Shown here: positions 33,722 through 41,996 of the stretch, in pieces
How the letters are laid out: each line of letters starts with the position of its first letter
Numbering within the stretch: the first letter of the stretch is position 1
Origin: Burkholderiales bacterium
GTDB taxonomy: Bacteria; Pseudomonadota; Gammaproteobacteria; Burkholderiales; SG8-41
Assembly: GCA_019635015.1 (NCBI GenBank)
Contig: JAHCAG010000024.1
Coordinates: 1-41,996, forward strand
Direction: 5' to 3'
Length of the DNA: 41,996 nucleotides
The notes under the pieces: generated by a model
What the model saw: the letters and a program-made list of their open reading frames with translations, nothing else
Databases searched by the model: none
Told to the model about the DNA's origin: nothing
Position numbers and translations under genes: made by a program

Positions 33722-34366
33722 TCAGGCGAGAACAGCCAGCACGGTTTCGGTTGCGTAAACCTTGTCGCCGACACTGACCCTCGGGACCGAACCCGGCGGC
33801 AAGTAGACGTCCACCCGCGAGCCGAAACGGATGAACCCGAAACGGTCGCCGCGCCCCAGGGACTGACCTTCCTTGGCGTAACACAGGATGCGCCGGGCGA
33901 TCAGCCCTGCCACCTGCACACAGGTCACATCCTGTCCCTCCGCGGTGCGCAGGTAGATCACCGCGCGTTCGTTTTCAGCCGAAGCCTTGTCGAGATCGGC
34001 GTTGAGGAATCTGCCCGGAAAATACCAGGTTTTCTCCACCGTACCGTCCACCGGGCTGCGGTTCGAATGCGCGTTGAACACGTTCATGAAGACGCTGATT
34101 TTCAGCGCTTCGCGTTCCAGGTAGGGATCGCGCACTTTCTCCACCGAGACAATGCGCCCGTCCGCTGGCGACAGCGCCGCACCGGCTTCCGCGGGGATAT
34201 TGCGCGGAGGGTCACGAAAGAACTGGATCATGAAGATCGCGATAAACCACGGGAATGCCGCCCATGCAAAACCTGCATAACCATGGATTCCGGCAGCAAA
34301 AATCAACGCAATCGCGATGAAGGGCCAGCCCTCGCGGGCAATGATCGGATGGGGATAGGGTTTCAT
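33722..34366 (-). CDS. psd: Phosphatidylserine decarboxylase, short form
   Basis: A 214-residue proenzyme that decarboxylates phosphatidylserine to phosphatidylethanolamine. N-terminal membrane segments (about 15-50) precede [14 protein letters not shown] and [16 protein letters not shown]. The self-cleavage site is the GS of [13 protein letters not shown], where the Ser becomes the pyruvoyl group. The length fits the PSD-A / archaeal-type short family. It stands between ilvC and pssA on the same strand, an order conserved in betaproteobacteria. Confidence 0.93.
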   Translation of the reverse strand: MKPYPHPIIAREGWPFIAIALIFAAGIHGYAGFAWAAFPWFIAIFMIQFFRDPPRNIPAEAGAALSPADGRIVSVEKVRDPYLEREALKISVFMNVFNAHSNRSPVDGTVEKTWYFPGRFLNADLDKASAENERAVIYLRTAEGQDVTCVQVAGLIARRILCYAKEGQSLGRGDRFGFIRFGSRVDVYLPPGSVPRVSVGDKVYATETVLAVLA

Positions 34367-34393
34367 CAGCGCAGTTTAACCGCAACAATGGCA

Positions 34394-34452
34394 AGGGGCG
34401 GCTTGCACAGGAGAAACAGCCGCGATCGGCATTCCCCGGGCAAACCGCCCCT
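34394..34452 (-). terminator. Inverted repeat after ilvC, possible terminator or mRNA-end structure
   Basis: A 13-bp pairing (34440-34452 with 34394-34406, one G-U) closes a 33-nt loop in the 97-nt gap between ilvC and psd. A second hairpin, CGATCAGT/ACTGATCG (34461-34468 with 34475-34482), overlaps the ilvC stop. Neither is followed by a T-run, so partial termination or 3'-end protection is possible. Confidence 0.35.
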
Positions 34453-34463
34453 CGCGCTTGCGA

Positions 34464-35507
<1,044 letters not shown>

Positions 35508-35541
35508 TTAGCCGGCACGGACATCAACGTCCCGCCGACCC

Positions 35542-36033
35542 TCAAACTTTCAATATGCGATCGCCGCGGCCGATGCCGGAAGCGCCGGTGCGGACGGTTT
35601 CCAGGATTGCGGACTGGTCGATGGCCTTCAGGAAGGCATCCAGCTTTGAACCCGGCCCGGTCAGTTCCACCGTGTAATCCTTGTCGGTGACATCGATGAT
35701 GCGCCCGCGGAATATGTCCGCCATGCGCTTCATTTCCTCTCGATCCTTCCCGATCGCCCTCAACTTGACCAGCATCAGCTCGCGCTCGATGTGGTCACCT
35801 TCGGACAGATCCACCACCTTGACCACGTCAACAAGCTTGTTCAGCTGCTTGTTGATCTGTTCGATGATGTCGTCTGAACCGGAGGTGACGATGGTCATCC
35901 GGGAAAGAGTCTCGTCCTCGGTGGGAGCCACGGTCAGCGATTCGATGTTGTAACCGCGCGCCGAAAACAGCCCGGCCACCCGGGACAGCGCGCCAGCCTC
36001 GTTTTCCAGCAGAACTGAAATGATGTGTCGCAT
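35542..36033 (-). CDS. ilvH: Acetolactate synthase, small regulatory subunit
   Basis: A 163-residue protein. The N-terminal ACT domain (1-75: RHIISVLLENEAGALSRVAGLFSARGYNIESLTV) binds valine for feedback inhibition. The C-terminal domain (GRIIDVTDKDYTVELTGPGSKLDAFLKAI) activates the large subunit. It starts 4 nt after the ilvB stop; no separate strong ribosome site is seen, so translation is probably coupled. Confidence 0.96.
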   Translation of the reverse strand: MRHIISVLLENEAGALSRVAGLFSARGYNIESLTVAPTEDETLSRMTIVTSGSDDIIEQINKQLNKLVDVVKVVDLSEGDHIERELMLVKLRAIGKDREEMKRMADIFRGRIIDVTDKDYTVELTGPGSKLDAFLKAIDQSAILETVRTGASGIGRGDRILKV

Positions 36034-36037
36034 GTGA

Positions 36038-37735
36038 TCAGACCAGAATCATCTCGGACAGGCCCTTGCCGCCCGGCACCATCGGGAACACGTTTTCGGT
36101 CTGGTCAGTGATGAAATCCAGGAAAACCAGATCCTTCTTGCGGGCAAACGCCTCCTTCAGCGCCGGCTCCACATCCGCCGGCTTCTCGACGCGCATGCCG
36201 ACATGCCCGTAGGCCTCTGCAAGTTTCACGAAATCCGGCAGCGCATCCATGTACGATTCCGAGTAGCGGTTGCCGTGGAAGAACTCCTGCCACTGGCGCA
36301 CCATGCCCATGTAGCGGTTGTTCAGGTTGACCAGCTTCAACGGCAGGCGGTACTGCTTGCAGGTCGAAAGCTCCTGGATGCACATCTGTATCGAAGCTTC
36401 GCCGGTCACACAGGCAACAGTCGCCTTGGGATTGGCCATCTGCACGCCCATCGCATAGGGCAGGCCGACACCCATCGTGCCCAGCCCGCCGGAATTGATC
36501 CAGCGCCGGGGCTTGTCAAACTTGTAGAACTGCGCCGCCCACATCTGGTGCTGGCCGACGTCCGAGGTGATGAACGCATCGCCCTTGGTCACCTGGTACA
36601 GTTTCTCGATGACAAACTGGGGCTTGATGATTGCGCTTGCGCGGTCATACTTCAGGCAGTCCCGGCCGCGCCACTGTTCGATCTGCGACCACCAGGACTT
36701 CAGTGATTCCTTGTCCGGGCCGCCGCGCGCGGCTTCGATCTGGCGAATCAGTTCTTTCAGCACATCGCGGACGTTGCCGACAACGGGAACATCGACCTTC
36801 ACCCGCTTCGAGATCGACGCTGGATCGATGTCGACATGCACGATCTGCCGCGGCTGCTCAAAAAAGTGTTTCGGATTGCCGATCACCCGGTCATCAAAGC
36901 GCGCGCCCACGGCAAGCAGCACATCGCAGTGCTGCATCGCCATGTTCGCCTCGTAGGTGCCGTGCATGCCGAGCATGCCGAGGAAATGCCGGTCGGTCGA
37001 AGGGAAGCCGCCCAGTCCCATCAGTGTGTTGGTGCACGGGAAACCGAGCATTTTCACCAGCTGCGCGAGTTCAGCCGACGCATTGCCGAGAATGACGCCA
37101 CCGCCGGTATAGATCATCGGCCGTTTTGCCTCGAGCAACAGCTTCACCGCCCTTTTGATCTGGCCGGCATGGCCTTTCACCACAGGGTTGTAAGAGCGCA
37201 TCGTGATCGATTTCGGATATTCGAATTCGGTCTTGTGCGTGGTGATGTCCTTGGGGATGTCAACCACCACCGGACCAGGGCGCCCGGTAGATGCGATGTA
37301 AAAAGCCTTCTTGATCGTCAGCGCCAGATCCCTGACGTCCTTGACCAGGAAATTGTGCTTGACGCAGGGTCGCGTGATGCCAACGGTGTCGCACTCCTGG
37401 AATGCATCCTCGCCGATGGCGTGCGTCGGCACCTGTCCGGTGAGGATCACCATCGGTATTGAATCCATGTACGCCGTGGCAATGCCGGTGATGGCATTGG
37501 TCACGCCCGGCCCGGAAGTCACCAGCGCGACGCCGACCTTTTCAGTGGACCGCGCATAGGCATCGGCTGCATGCACCGCCGCCTGCTCATGGCGAACCAG
37601 CACGTGCTTGACCTTGTCCTGTTTGAACAGTTCGTCATAAAGAAACAACACGGCGCCGCCCGGATACCCGAAGACATGATCAATGCCTTCTTCCTGAAGA
37701 CAGCGCACAACGATCTCTGCACCCGACAATTGCAT
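36038..37735 (-). CDS. ilvB: Acetolactate synthase, large catalytic subunit
   Basis: A 565-residue ThDP and FAD enzyme joining pyruvate with pyruvate or 2-ketobutyrate. VFGYPGGAVLFLYDEL and catalytic E50 (VRHEQAAVHAADAYAR) open the ThDP domain; GFPSTDRHFLGMLGMHG lies in the FAD domain; the second ThDP motif reads GEASIQMCIQELSTCKQYRLPLKLVNLNN. The usual GDGS (often GEGS in betaproteobacteria) is GEAS here, a small deviation at the Mg-diphosphate loop. The start (MQLSGAEIVVRCLQEEGIDHVFG) is fixed by family alignment though no ribosome site is visible and a strong hairpin lies just before it. Confidence 0.96.
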   Translation of the reverse strand: MQLSGAEIVVRCLQEEGIDHVFGYPGGAVLFLYDELFKQDKVKHVLVRHEQAAVHAADAYARSTEKVGVALVTSGPGVTNAITGIATAYMDSIPMVILTGQVPTHAIGEDAFQECDTVGITRPCVKHNFLVKDVRDLALTIKKAFYIASTGRPGPVVVDIPKDITTHKTEFEYPKSITMRSYNPVVKGHAGQIKRAVKLLLEAKRPMIYTGGGVILGNASAELAQLVKMLGFPCTNTLMGLGGFPSTDRHFLGMLGMHGTYEANMAMQHCDVLLAVGARFDDRVIGNPKHFFEQPRQIVHVDIDPASISKRVKVDVPVVGNVRDVLKELIRQIEAARGGPDKESLKSWWSQIEQWRGRDCLKYDRASAIIKPQFVIEKLYQVTKGDAFITSDVGQHQMWAAQFYKFDKPRRWINSGGLGTMGVGLPYAMGVQMANPKATVACVTGEASIQMCIQELSTCKQYRLPLKLVNLNNRYMGMVRQWQEFFHGNRYSESYMDALPDFVKLAEAYGHVGMRVEKPADVEPALKEAFARKKDLVFLDFITDQTENVFPMVPGGKGLSEMILV

Positions 37736-37743
37736 GATTTAGG

Positions 37744-37774
37744 GCCCGCAAGCGCCCAGGCGCTGGGTGCGGGC
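37744..37774 (-). promoter_or_regulatory. Strong hairpin in the ilvB 5' UTR
   Basis: Outer arms GCCCGCA and TGCGGGC (37744-37750, 37768-37774), inner arms AGCGCC and GGCGCT (37751-37756, 37759-37764). It sits 8 nt before the ilvB ATG, in place of a Shine-Dalgarno. There is no T-run. Confidence 0.6.
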
Positions 37775-37797
37775 TTCCGGCGAGAAGGAAACCCGAA

Positions 37798-37826
37798 ACA
37801 TTACCGGGCGGCGCCCCCCCGGTCAA
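37798..37826 (-). promoter_or_regulatory. Promoter of the ilvBHC operon
   Basis: Minus-strand -35 TTGACC (37821-37826), 17-bp spacer made only of G and C, -10 TAATGT (37798-37803). The 5' UTR would be about 55 nt and contain the hairpin at 37744-37774. Confidence 0.7.
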
Positions 37827-37863
37827 GCAAATATCCCTTTAAACAGCAGGATACAAACGTTTT

Positions 37864-37877
37864 CACGAATAATCGTG
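37864..37877. promoter_or_regulatory. Inverted repeat between divergent ilvB and sigma-factor promoters
   Basis: CACGA-ATAA-TCGTG, 5-bp arms, located upstream of both promoters. It could be an activator or repressor site; nothing identifies the regulator. Confidence 0.35.
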
Positions 37878-37882
37878 GCAAC

Positions 37883-37910
37883 TTGCCTCGCCGGAGCGTT
37901 TTGTTAATAT
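37883..37910 (+). promoter_or_regulatory. Probable promoter of the sigma factor gene
   Basis: -35 TTGCCT (37883-37888), 16-bp spacer, -10 TAATAT (37905-37910), about 42 nt before the proposed GTG start. Confidence 0.5.
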
Positions 37911-37951
37911 GCCGCCAATTCCGGGCGCCCCCCGGTCCTGCACCTCCCGAA

Positions 37952-38545
37952 GTGCCCGCACAAAAAAAGGCTAACCCACTGGCCACAAACAAGGAACTCG
38001 CGGTTTTTCTGGCCGAAGTCGAACGCCGGGCGTTCAAACAGGCGCTATTTTCCATCCGCGATGAACACCTCGCACTGGACATCGTGCAGGAAGCCATGAT
38101 GAAACTGGCCGAAAACTACGCGGACCGCCCTCCAGCCGAGCTGCCGATGCTGTTCCAGCGCATCCTGCAGAATGCGATCCGCGACTTTTTCCGGCGGCAG
38201 AAGGTGCGATCGGCCTGGGTCATGCCGCTGAGCAACCTGTTCGGCACGGACAGCGACGAGGACCACGACCCCCTCGATACCCTGGAAATCGATGAAAATT
38301 CAAAGATTTCCAGCCGACCCGCAGAGCAGCTGGAACAAAAGCAGGTCCTTGATATCATTGAGAAAGCGATCGCAACCCTGCCCCTGCGTCAACGTCAGGC
38401 CTTCATGCTGCGTTACTGGGAGGAACTTGATGTCGCTGAAGCCGCAAAGGCCATGGGTTGTTCGGAGGGCAGCGTAAAAACGCATTGCTCCCGGGCGACG
38501 CATGCTTTGGCGATAATGCTCAAAAAACAGGGAATTGAGCTATGA
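37952..38545 (+). CDS. RNA polymerase sigma factor, ECF type
   Basis: About 197 residues. Region 2: FLAEVERRAFKQALFSIRDEHLALDIVQEAMMKLAENY and LPMLFQRILQNAIRDFFRRQKVRSAWV. An acidic linker follows (SDEDHDPLDTLEIDE). Region 4: LPLRQRQAFMLRYWEELDVAEAAKAMGCSEGSVKTHCSRATHAL. The start is uncertain: GTG 37952 is used; CTG 37979 lies after an AAAGG and would give a start at LATNKELAVFL. The stop overlaps the next start (ATGA). This family beside ilvB, with DUF3619 and DUF3106 genes, is typical of betaproteobacteria. Confidence 0.9.
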   Translation: MPAQKKANPLATNKELAVFLAEVERRAFKQALFSIRDEHLALDIVQEAMMKLAENYADRPPAELPMLFQRILQNAIRDFFRRQKVRSAWVMPLSNLFGTDSDEDHDPLDTLEIDENSKISSRPAEQLEQKQVLDIIEKAIATLPLRQRQAFMLRYWEELDVAEAAKAMGCSEGSVKTHCSRATHALAIMLKKQGIEL

Positions 38546-38925
38546 ATGCCCGGGAAAACGAATTCGCCAGAAAAATCGCGCGAGCGCTTGACCAGGGTAC
38601 CCGCGACCTTGATCGTGGTACCTTGGCACAGCTGGCCGCCGCCCGTGAACAGGCGCTCGCGGGCAGGCACAATGCGCCGGCTTGGGCGCCAGTCTGGGCC
38701 GGCCAGTGGACAGGCCGTATCGGCGAATGGACAGCCGGTGCGCGATACGTGCTGCCAGTGGCAGTGCTGCTTCTGGGCCTGATGGGCATCGTCTACTGGC
38801 AAGCCGGCAACGGTTCGGGTTACGAACTGGCTGAAATTGATCTGCGCCTGCTTACCGACGATCTGCCCATCGATGCCTACCTCGACAAGGGCTTCGATTC
38901 ATGGCTAAAACGGCAGTCGCGCTGA
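38542..38925 (+). CDS. DUF3619 membrane protein, likely anti-sigma partner
   Basis: A 127-residue protein. A charged cytoplasmic N-terminus (RENEFARKIARALDQGTRDLDRGTLAQLAAAREQAL) is followed by one membrane segment (about 70-86, VLPVAVLLLGLMGIVYW) and a short periplasmic end (EIDLRLLTDDLPIDAYLDKGFDSWL), the DUF3619 pattern. Its start overlaps the sigma gene by 4 nt and it has anti-sigma topology, so I infer that it controls that sigma factor; this is not proven. Confidence 0.8.
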   Translation: MNARENEFARKIARALDQGTRDLDRGTLAQLAAAREQALAGRHNAPAWAPVWAGQWTGRIGEWTAGARYVLPVAVLLLGLMGIVYWQAGNGSGYELAEIDLRLLTDDLPIDAYLDKGFDSWLKRQSR

Positions 38926-39353
38926 TCGTCTGGTTATGCATCGCGTTCTCAGCCGCCGCCGCACAACCCGCCAAGCAGACCGTTAAACCTGTCCGTCCGG
39001 CCTGGACGGAACTGTCAGCGGCCCAGCAGCAGGTTCTTGCGCCGCTCGCCGCAGAGTGGAACGGCATGGATTCCGCGAGGCGCAAGAGGTGGGTCGCCAT
39101 CGCTGATCGTTACCCCAAAATGAAGCCTGCGGAACAGCAACGCCTGCAGAAGCGCATGAAAGACTGGGCCGCGCTGACCCCGGAGCAGCGGCAGGAGGTG
39201 CGGGAACGCTACAAGAAGCTGCCCACCGAGAAACGCCGGGAGATGTCCAAGCAGTGGCAGGCGTATCGCAAATCCCTGGCCCAGCCGGAAACACAGTTCG
39301 ACCCCGCAGTCGGCGACCCCCTGCCTCCGGGCAGCCTGCCGGCGGAACGTTAA
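38901..39353 (+). CDS. DUF3106 secreted protein
   Basis: A 150-residue protein with a signal peptide (MAKTAVALIVWLCIAFSAAAAQ) and a basic, Trp-containing helical domain with repeated motifs (WTELSAAQQQVLAPLAAEWNGM, RRKRWVAIADRYPKMKPAEQQRLQKRMKDWAALTPEQRQEVRERYK). This is DUF3106, reminiscent of the periplasmic LTxxQ sensors of the CpxP/Spy or RseP-associated kind. It overlaps the DUF3619 gene by 25 nt. It could be the periplasmic sensor of the sigma/anti-sigma pair, an inference from context. Confidence 0.82.
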   Translation: MAKTAVALIVWLCIAFSAAAAQPAKQTVKPVRPAWTELSAAQQQVLAPLAAEWNGMDSARRKRWVAIADRYPKMKPAEQQRLQKRMKDWAALTPEQRQEVRERYKKLPTEKRREMSKQWQAYRKSLAQPETQFDPAVGDPLPPGSLPAER

Positions 39354-39772
39354 TGCCCCGCTGCGAGGGCATCCCGGGCGTCGGCAGACGCCTGCTGAGC
39401 CTTGTCTACGAACTGCTGCTGCTGACCGCAGTTATCCTGCTGGCTGCGGGCGGCGCCACGGCACTGGCCCACGGCATTGCCGTCGCCCACCCGCGCGCCC
39501 TGACGCAGCTGTTCGTTACCGGCGCCTGCCTCGGCTATTTCGTCTGGCAATGGCATGGACGCGGGCAAACCCTGCCGATGAAAACCTGGAAAATACGGAT
39601 CGAGACTGCGGAAGGCCGGCGGGTGCCTGTCGCCCGTGGACTGCTGCGGGCCATTCTCAGCGTTCCCGGATACAGCCTGTTCGGAATCTCGGTGCTGTGG
39701 GCACTGGTCGACAGGGAAAACCAGTTTCTCCACGACCGCCTCGCCGGAACCCGGCTTGTCATCGCCGGCTGA
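39353..39772 (+). CDS. RDD family membrane protein
   Basis: A 139-residue protein. The first membrane segment follows GVGRRLLSLVYELLLLTAVILLAAGG; a second is LTQLFVTGACLGYFVWQW; then GQTLPMKTWKIRIETAEGRRVPVARGLLRAILS, a third segment (YSLFGISVLWALV), and the RDD-type ending FLHDRLAGTRLV. The usual RxxD opening is reduced. Function unknown; RDD proteins have been linked to transport. ATG 39353 shares one base with the DUF3106 stop. It is last in the sigma cluster and converges with lptG. Confidence 0.82.
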   Translation: MPRCEGIPGVGRRLLSLVYELLLLTAVILLAAGGATALAHGIAVAHPRALTQLFVTGACLGYFVWQWHGRGQTLPMKTWKIRIETAEGRRVPVARGLLRAILSVPGYSLFGISVLWALVDRENQFLHDRLAGTRLVIAG

Positions 39773-39778
39773 ATCCGT

Positions 39779-40852
39779 TCAACGGCGCTCCTGCCACCAC
39801 ATCATCCCCATCGCAACGGCCATGAACATCAGCATCGGACTGGCCGCGCTGACCAGTGGTGGCCAGTCATTGAGCAGTCCCAGATGTCCGAACAGCCGGT
39901 TGAGAAAATGGAAGCCGAGACCGAGCATGATGCCGGCAAATATTTTTGCACCAACCCCCCCCTGCCGGTTCTGGAAATAGGCAAAGGGCAGCGCAAGAAT
40001 CATCATCACCAGCACGGCCACCGGATACAGCAGTTTCCCCCACAGGGCAATCTCGTAACGCAGCGCCTTCTGCCGGTTCTCCTTCAGGTGCTGGGAATAT
40101 GAATACAGGCTCCATGCCGACATCTTTTCCGGCTTCACCAGCAACACGCTGAGCAGCGCCGGCTCCAGCACCGATTGCCAGTCCATGCGTTCCGTGCGGC
40201 TGACCCTGGTGCTCGAGCCATCGAAAACCGTCTGCGCGACATCCAGCAGCTGCCAGCGGTTCTGCCCCAGGTATTCCGCACCCGCGGCGTGGCGCAGGCT
40301 GCGCAAGCGGTATTTGTCATCGAAATCGTAGATGCGCAAGCCTTTCAGCGTCGCCGATGGCGTCACCTCCGCCACGTTGATGAACGCGGTGCCATCCTTG
40401 ACCCACAGACCGGAGCGGAATTCCTGCGCCACGATGCCGGCGATCGCCTGCGAACGCAGGCGCTGCGCAAACTGCTCCGCCGGCGGCGCCAGAAACTCGC
40501 CGACGACAAACGTGGCTGCACCGAAGGCGGCGCCGACCAGCGCCAGAACCCCGGACATCCGCAACAGTGAAACCCCCGAAGCACGCATGACGGTATATTC
40601 CGAACCGGCGACGAGCTGTGCCACCGCAAACAAGGTGCCGATCAGCGCGGCAATCGGAAACAGTTCGTAGACGTGGTTGGGCGCCGAAAGCAGCACGTGG
40701 AGCAGGATGTGGCGCAACTGGTAACCGCCGCGGCCAAGATCCTTCATCTGCTCGACGAGGTCGAAAAACGCGAACAGCAGCAGCAGCGCGACAAAAACGA
40801 GGAGCGTTGAAACCGCGATCTCCCGCGCGATGTAATTGCGCAGCGTTCTCAC
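39779..40852 (-). CDS. lptG: LPS export ABC transporter permease LptG
   Basis: A 357-residue inner-membrane protein of the LptB2FG complex that extracts lipopolysaccharide from the inner membrane. Three N-terminal membrane segments (YIAREIAVSTLLVFVALLLLFAFFDLVEQMKDLG; APNHVYELFPIAALIGTLFAVAQLV; SGVSLLRMSGVLALVGAAFG), a periplasmic beta-jellyroll domain, and three C-terminal segments. GTG 40852 overlaps the lptF stop (GTGA) and fits the family start (RTLRNYIAREI). The longer upstream frame lies within lptF. Confidence 0.92.
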   Translation of the reverse strand: MRTLRNYIAREIAVSTLLVFVALLLLFAFFDLVEQMKDLGRGGYQLRHILLHVLLSAPNHVYELFPIAALIGTLFAVAQLVAGSEYTVMRASGVSLLRMSGVLALVGAAFGAATFVVGEFLAPPAEQFAQRLRSQAIAGIVAQEFRSGLWVKDGTAFINVAEVTPSATLKGLRIYDFDDKYRLRSLRHAAGAEYLGQNRWQLLDVAQTVFDGSSTRVSRTERMDWQSVLEPALLSVLLVKPEKMSAWSLYSYSQHLKENRQKALRYEIALWGKLLYPVAVLVMMILALPFAYFQNRQGGVGAKIFAGIMLGLGFHFLNRLFGHLGLLNDWPPLVSAASPMLMFMAVAMGMMWWQERR

Positions 40853-41928
40853 CGGAAAAGCCGCCACAGCGAGAATACCGACAGCCGCCGGTAGAACATG
40901 CCCAGCAGGAGCAGAAGCATGGCAGCATGCACGCCCCACATGCCGGTGACCACATCCACCCTGGATTGCGCAATCGACGCCTGCATGATTGACAGCAGAT
41001 TGCTGTAGACCATGTACGCCAGTATCGCCAGCACGATGTTCATCGAACGTCCGGCGCGGGGATTGACGAACGACAGCGGAATCGCCAGCAGGCTCAGCAG
41101 AAGCGCGCTTGCCGGCAGGCCGATCCTCCAGGACAGCTCGCCGAGGTTGCGCGGCACGGGGTCTCGCAACAGATCCAGCGTCGACAGTGTTTTCGTGGTC
41201 GGCGCCCGCTCCGCGGCCTCCCCCGACTCGATGCGCATTGCATAACGTCCGAACTCGAATATCTTGTACTCGGGAGATCCGGGCTCGCCTTCGTAACGCC
41301 TGCCGTTGAGCAGCACCAGGAAACGATCGCCATTGGCCGCGGTTTCCTGGAAGCCGCTCTGCGCCACCATCACACCCTCCCTGCCGTTCTGGGTGGAACT
41401 GACAAACACGTTGGCCACCAGATTGGTCTTGCCGGGAACCTCTTCGACCAGGTAAACCCGGTCGGCCCGCCGCGACTCGTGGAACACGCCCGGCGTGACT
41501 TGCGCCACGTCATCACGGCTGTCCATCTGACGGCGGAACTCCTCGGCCCTCTCCACTGCCCAGGGAGCAAGCAGCAGGGACAGCAGCCCGATGGTCAGCA
41601 CCAGGGGGGCGGCAAACGCCAGCACCGGTCCAATCCAGCGCGACAGCCCCTGTCCGCAGGAAAACCAAACCACCATTTCCGAATCACGGTAACTCCGCGT
41701 CAACGTCATCAGCACCGCGATGAACAGGGTCAGCGACAGGAGGATCGGCAGATAACCGACAAGGGTAAAACCGAGCAGCGCAACAACGCCGGTCGAGGTG
41801 ATCATCCCGCTTGCCGCCTGCCCCAGCAGGCGCACCAGCTGCGTGGTGACAGAGATGCCCAGCAGCACGAGGAAGGTGGCGGCGGCCGAGGTCGCCAGTT
41901 CGCGCAGCAATGCGTGCCGGAAAATCAT
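40849..41928 (-). CDS. lptF: LPS export ABC transporter permease LptF
   Basis: A 359-residue partner of LptG. It begins MIFRHALLRELATSAAATFLVLLGISVTTQLVRLLGQAASG, with the TRSYRDSEMVVWFSCGQGL cytoplasmic loop that meets LptB, a periplasmic domain (about 130-245), then NPRAGRSMNIVLAILAYMVYSNLLS and two more segments. ATG 41928 is chosen on family alignment; the open frame extends 15 codons further. The remaining bases to 41996 show no gene I can support, though lptF often diverges from pepA. Confidence 0.92.
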   Translation of the reverse strand: MIFRHALLRELATSAAATFLVLLGISVTTQLVRLLGQAASGMITSTGVVALLGFTLVGYLPILLSLTLFIAVLMTLTRSYRDSEMVVWFSCGQGLSRWIGPVLAFAAPLVLTIGLLSLLLAPWAVERAEEFRRQMDSRDDVAQVTPGVFHESRRADRVYLVEEVPGKTNLVANVFVSSTQNGREGVMVAQSGFQETAANGDRFLVLLNGRRYEGEPGSPEYKIFEFGRYAMRIESGEAAERAPTTKTLSTLDLLRDPVPRNLGELSWRIGLPASALLLSLLAIPLSFVNPRAGRSMNIVLAILAYMVYSNLLSIMQASIAQSRVDVVTGMWGVHAAMLLLLLGMFYRRLSVFSLWRLFR

Positions 41929-41996
41929 CCCGGCATTTTGCTTTTTGAGGGGAACGCGCAGATAATCAATCAACGATGTCGTACGCCGGTGTGTTG

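Noticed and set aside
37736..37801. 20-codon ORF ending 3 nt before ilvB as an ilv leader peptide
   Set aside because: It is not enriched in Ile, Val or Leu, its ATG lies inside the promoter -10, so it would not be on the transcript, and it has no ribosome site.
41975..41996. Start of a plus-strand gene at the window end (ATG 41975)
   Set aside because: Only seven codons are visible and they do not resemble the expected pepA start.

Overview
The window (about 42 kb, GC-rich, roughly 60-65% G+C by eye) looks like ordinary chromosome of a betaproteobacterium, probably of the Burkholderiales or a close environmental relative. The pointers are the block ilvB-ilvH-ilvC-psd-pssA-leuA flanked by a sigma factor/DUF3619/DUF3106/RDD cluster, the rplU-rpmA-obgE-proB block, pilS-pilR next to ampD, a PhaM-type granule protein, a lysine-rich histone H1-like protein and class Ia nrdA/nrdB. 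I see no phage, insertion sequence, integrase or CRISPR array.

Layout. 1-5.9 kb: the end of a prolyl iminopeptidase gene and a fumarylacetoacetase-family hydrolase (+), then minus-strand genes for a short PhaM-like protein, a cyclophilin-fold protein, a lytic transglycosylase with a long leader, and an operon of secreted protein, ECF sigma factor, membrane anti-sigma-like protein and oxidoreductase-like small protein. 5.9-9.1 kb: threonine aldolase and small proteins, including the H1-like one. 9.3-13.6 kb: nrdA-nrdB with a recognisable promoter and NrdR-type operators. 13.8-18.2 kb: ampD, pilR, pilS, a PP0621-like protein and a carboxymuconolactone decarboxylase-like protein. 18.3-22.4 kb: tRNA-Pro(CGG), ispB, and divergent rplU-rpmA-obgE-proB. 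22.4-26.2 kb: CNP1-like protein, then a rubrerythrin/Fe-S oxidoreductase/DUF3501 cluster and a CBS protein. 26.3-31 kb: rppH and a spermidine-synthase-like protein on the minus strand, and proS, a second lytic transglycosylase, wrbA and DUF2069 on the plus strand. 31-37.7 kb: the ilv-psd-pss-leu series. 37.9-42 kb: sigma factor cluster and convergent lptF-lptG.

The genes are mainly housekeeping: deoxyribonucleotide supply, peptidoglycan turnover and recycling, branched-chain amino acid and phospholipid synthesis, LPS export, and type IV pilus control. The most interesting signals are regulatory. (1) The promoter of the first lytic transglycosylase repeats the nrdA promoter architecture exactly: TTGCGG, 17 bp, TAGAAT, with two NrdR-like boxes 31 bp apart centre to centre. 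This suggests a cell-wall hydrolase under the same control as ribonucleotide reductase. (2) Upstream of leuA there is a 28-codon leucine-rich ORF with its own promoter. Its CTG-CTG-CTG segment can pair over 17 bp (one 4-nt bulge) with the RNA just before the leuA ribosome-binding site, which makes it a strong candidate for a leucine leader peptide. (3) The transglycosylase leader can fold several hairpins, one of which hides the Shine-Dalgarno sequence.
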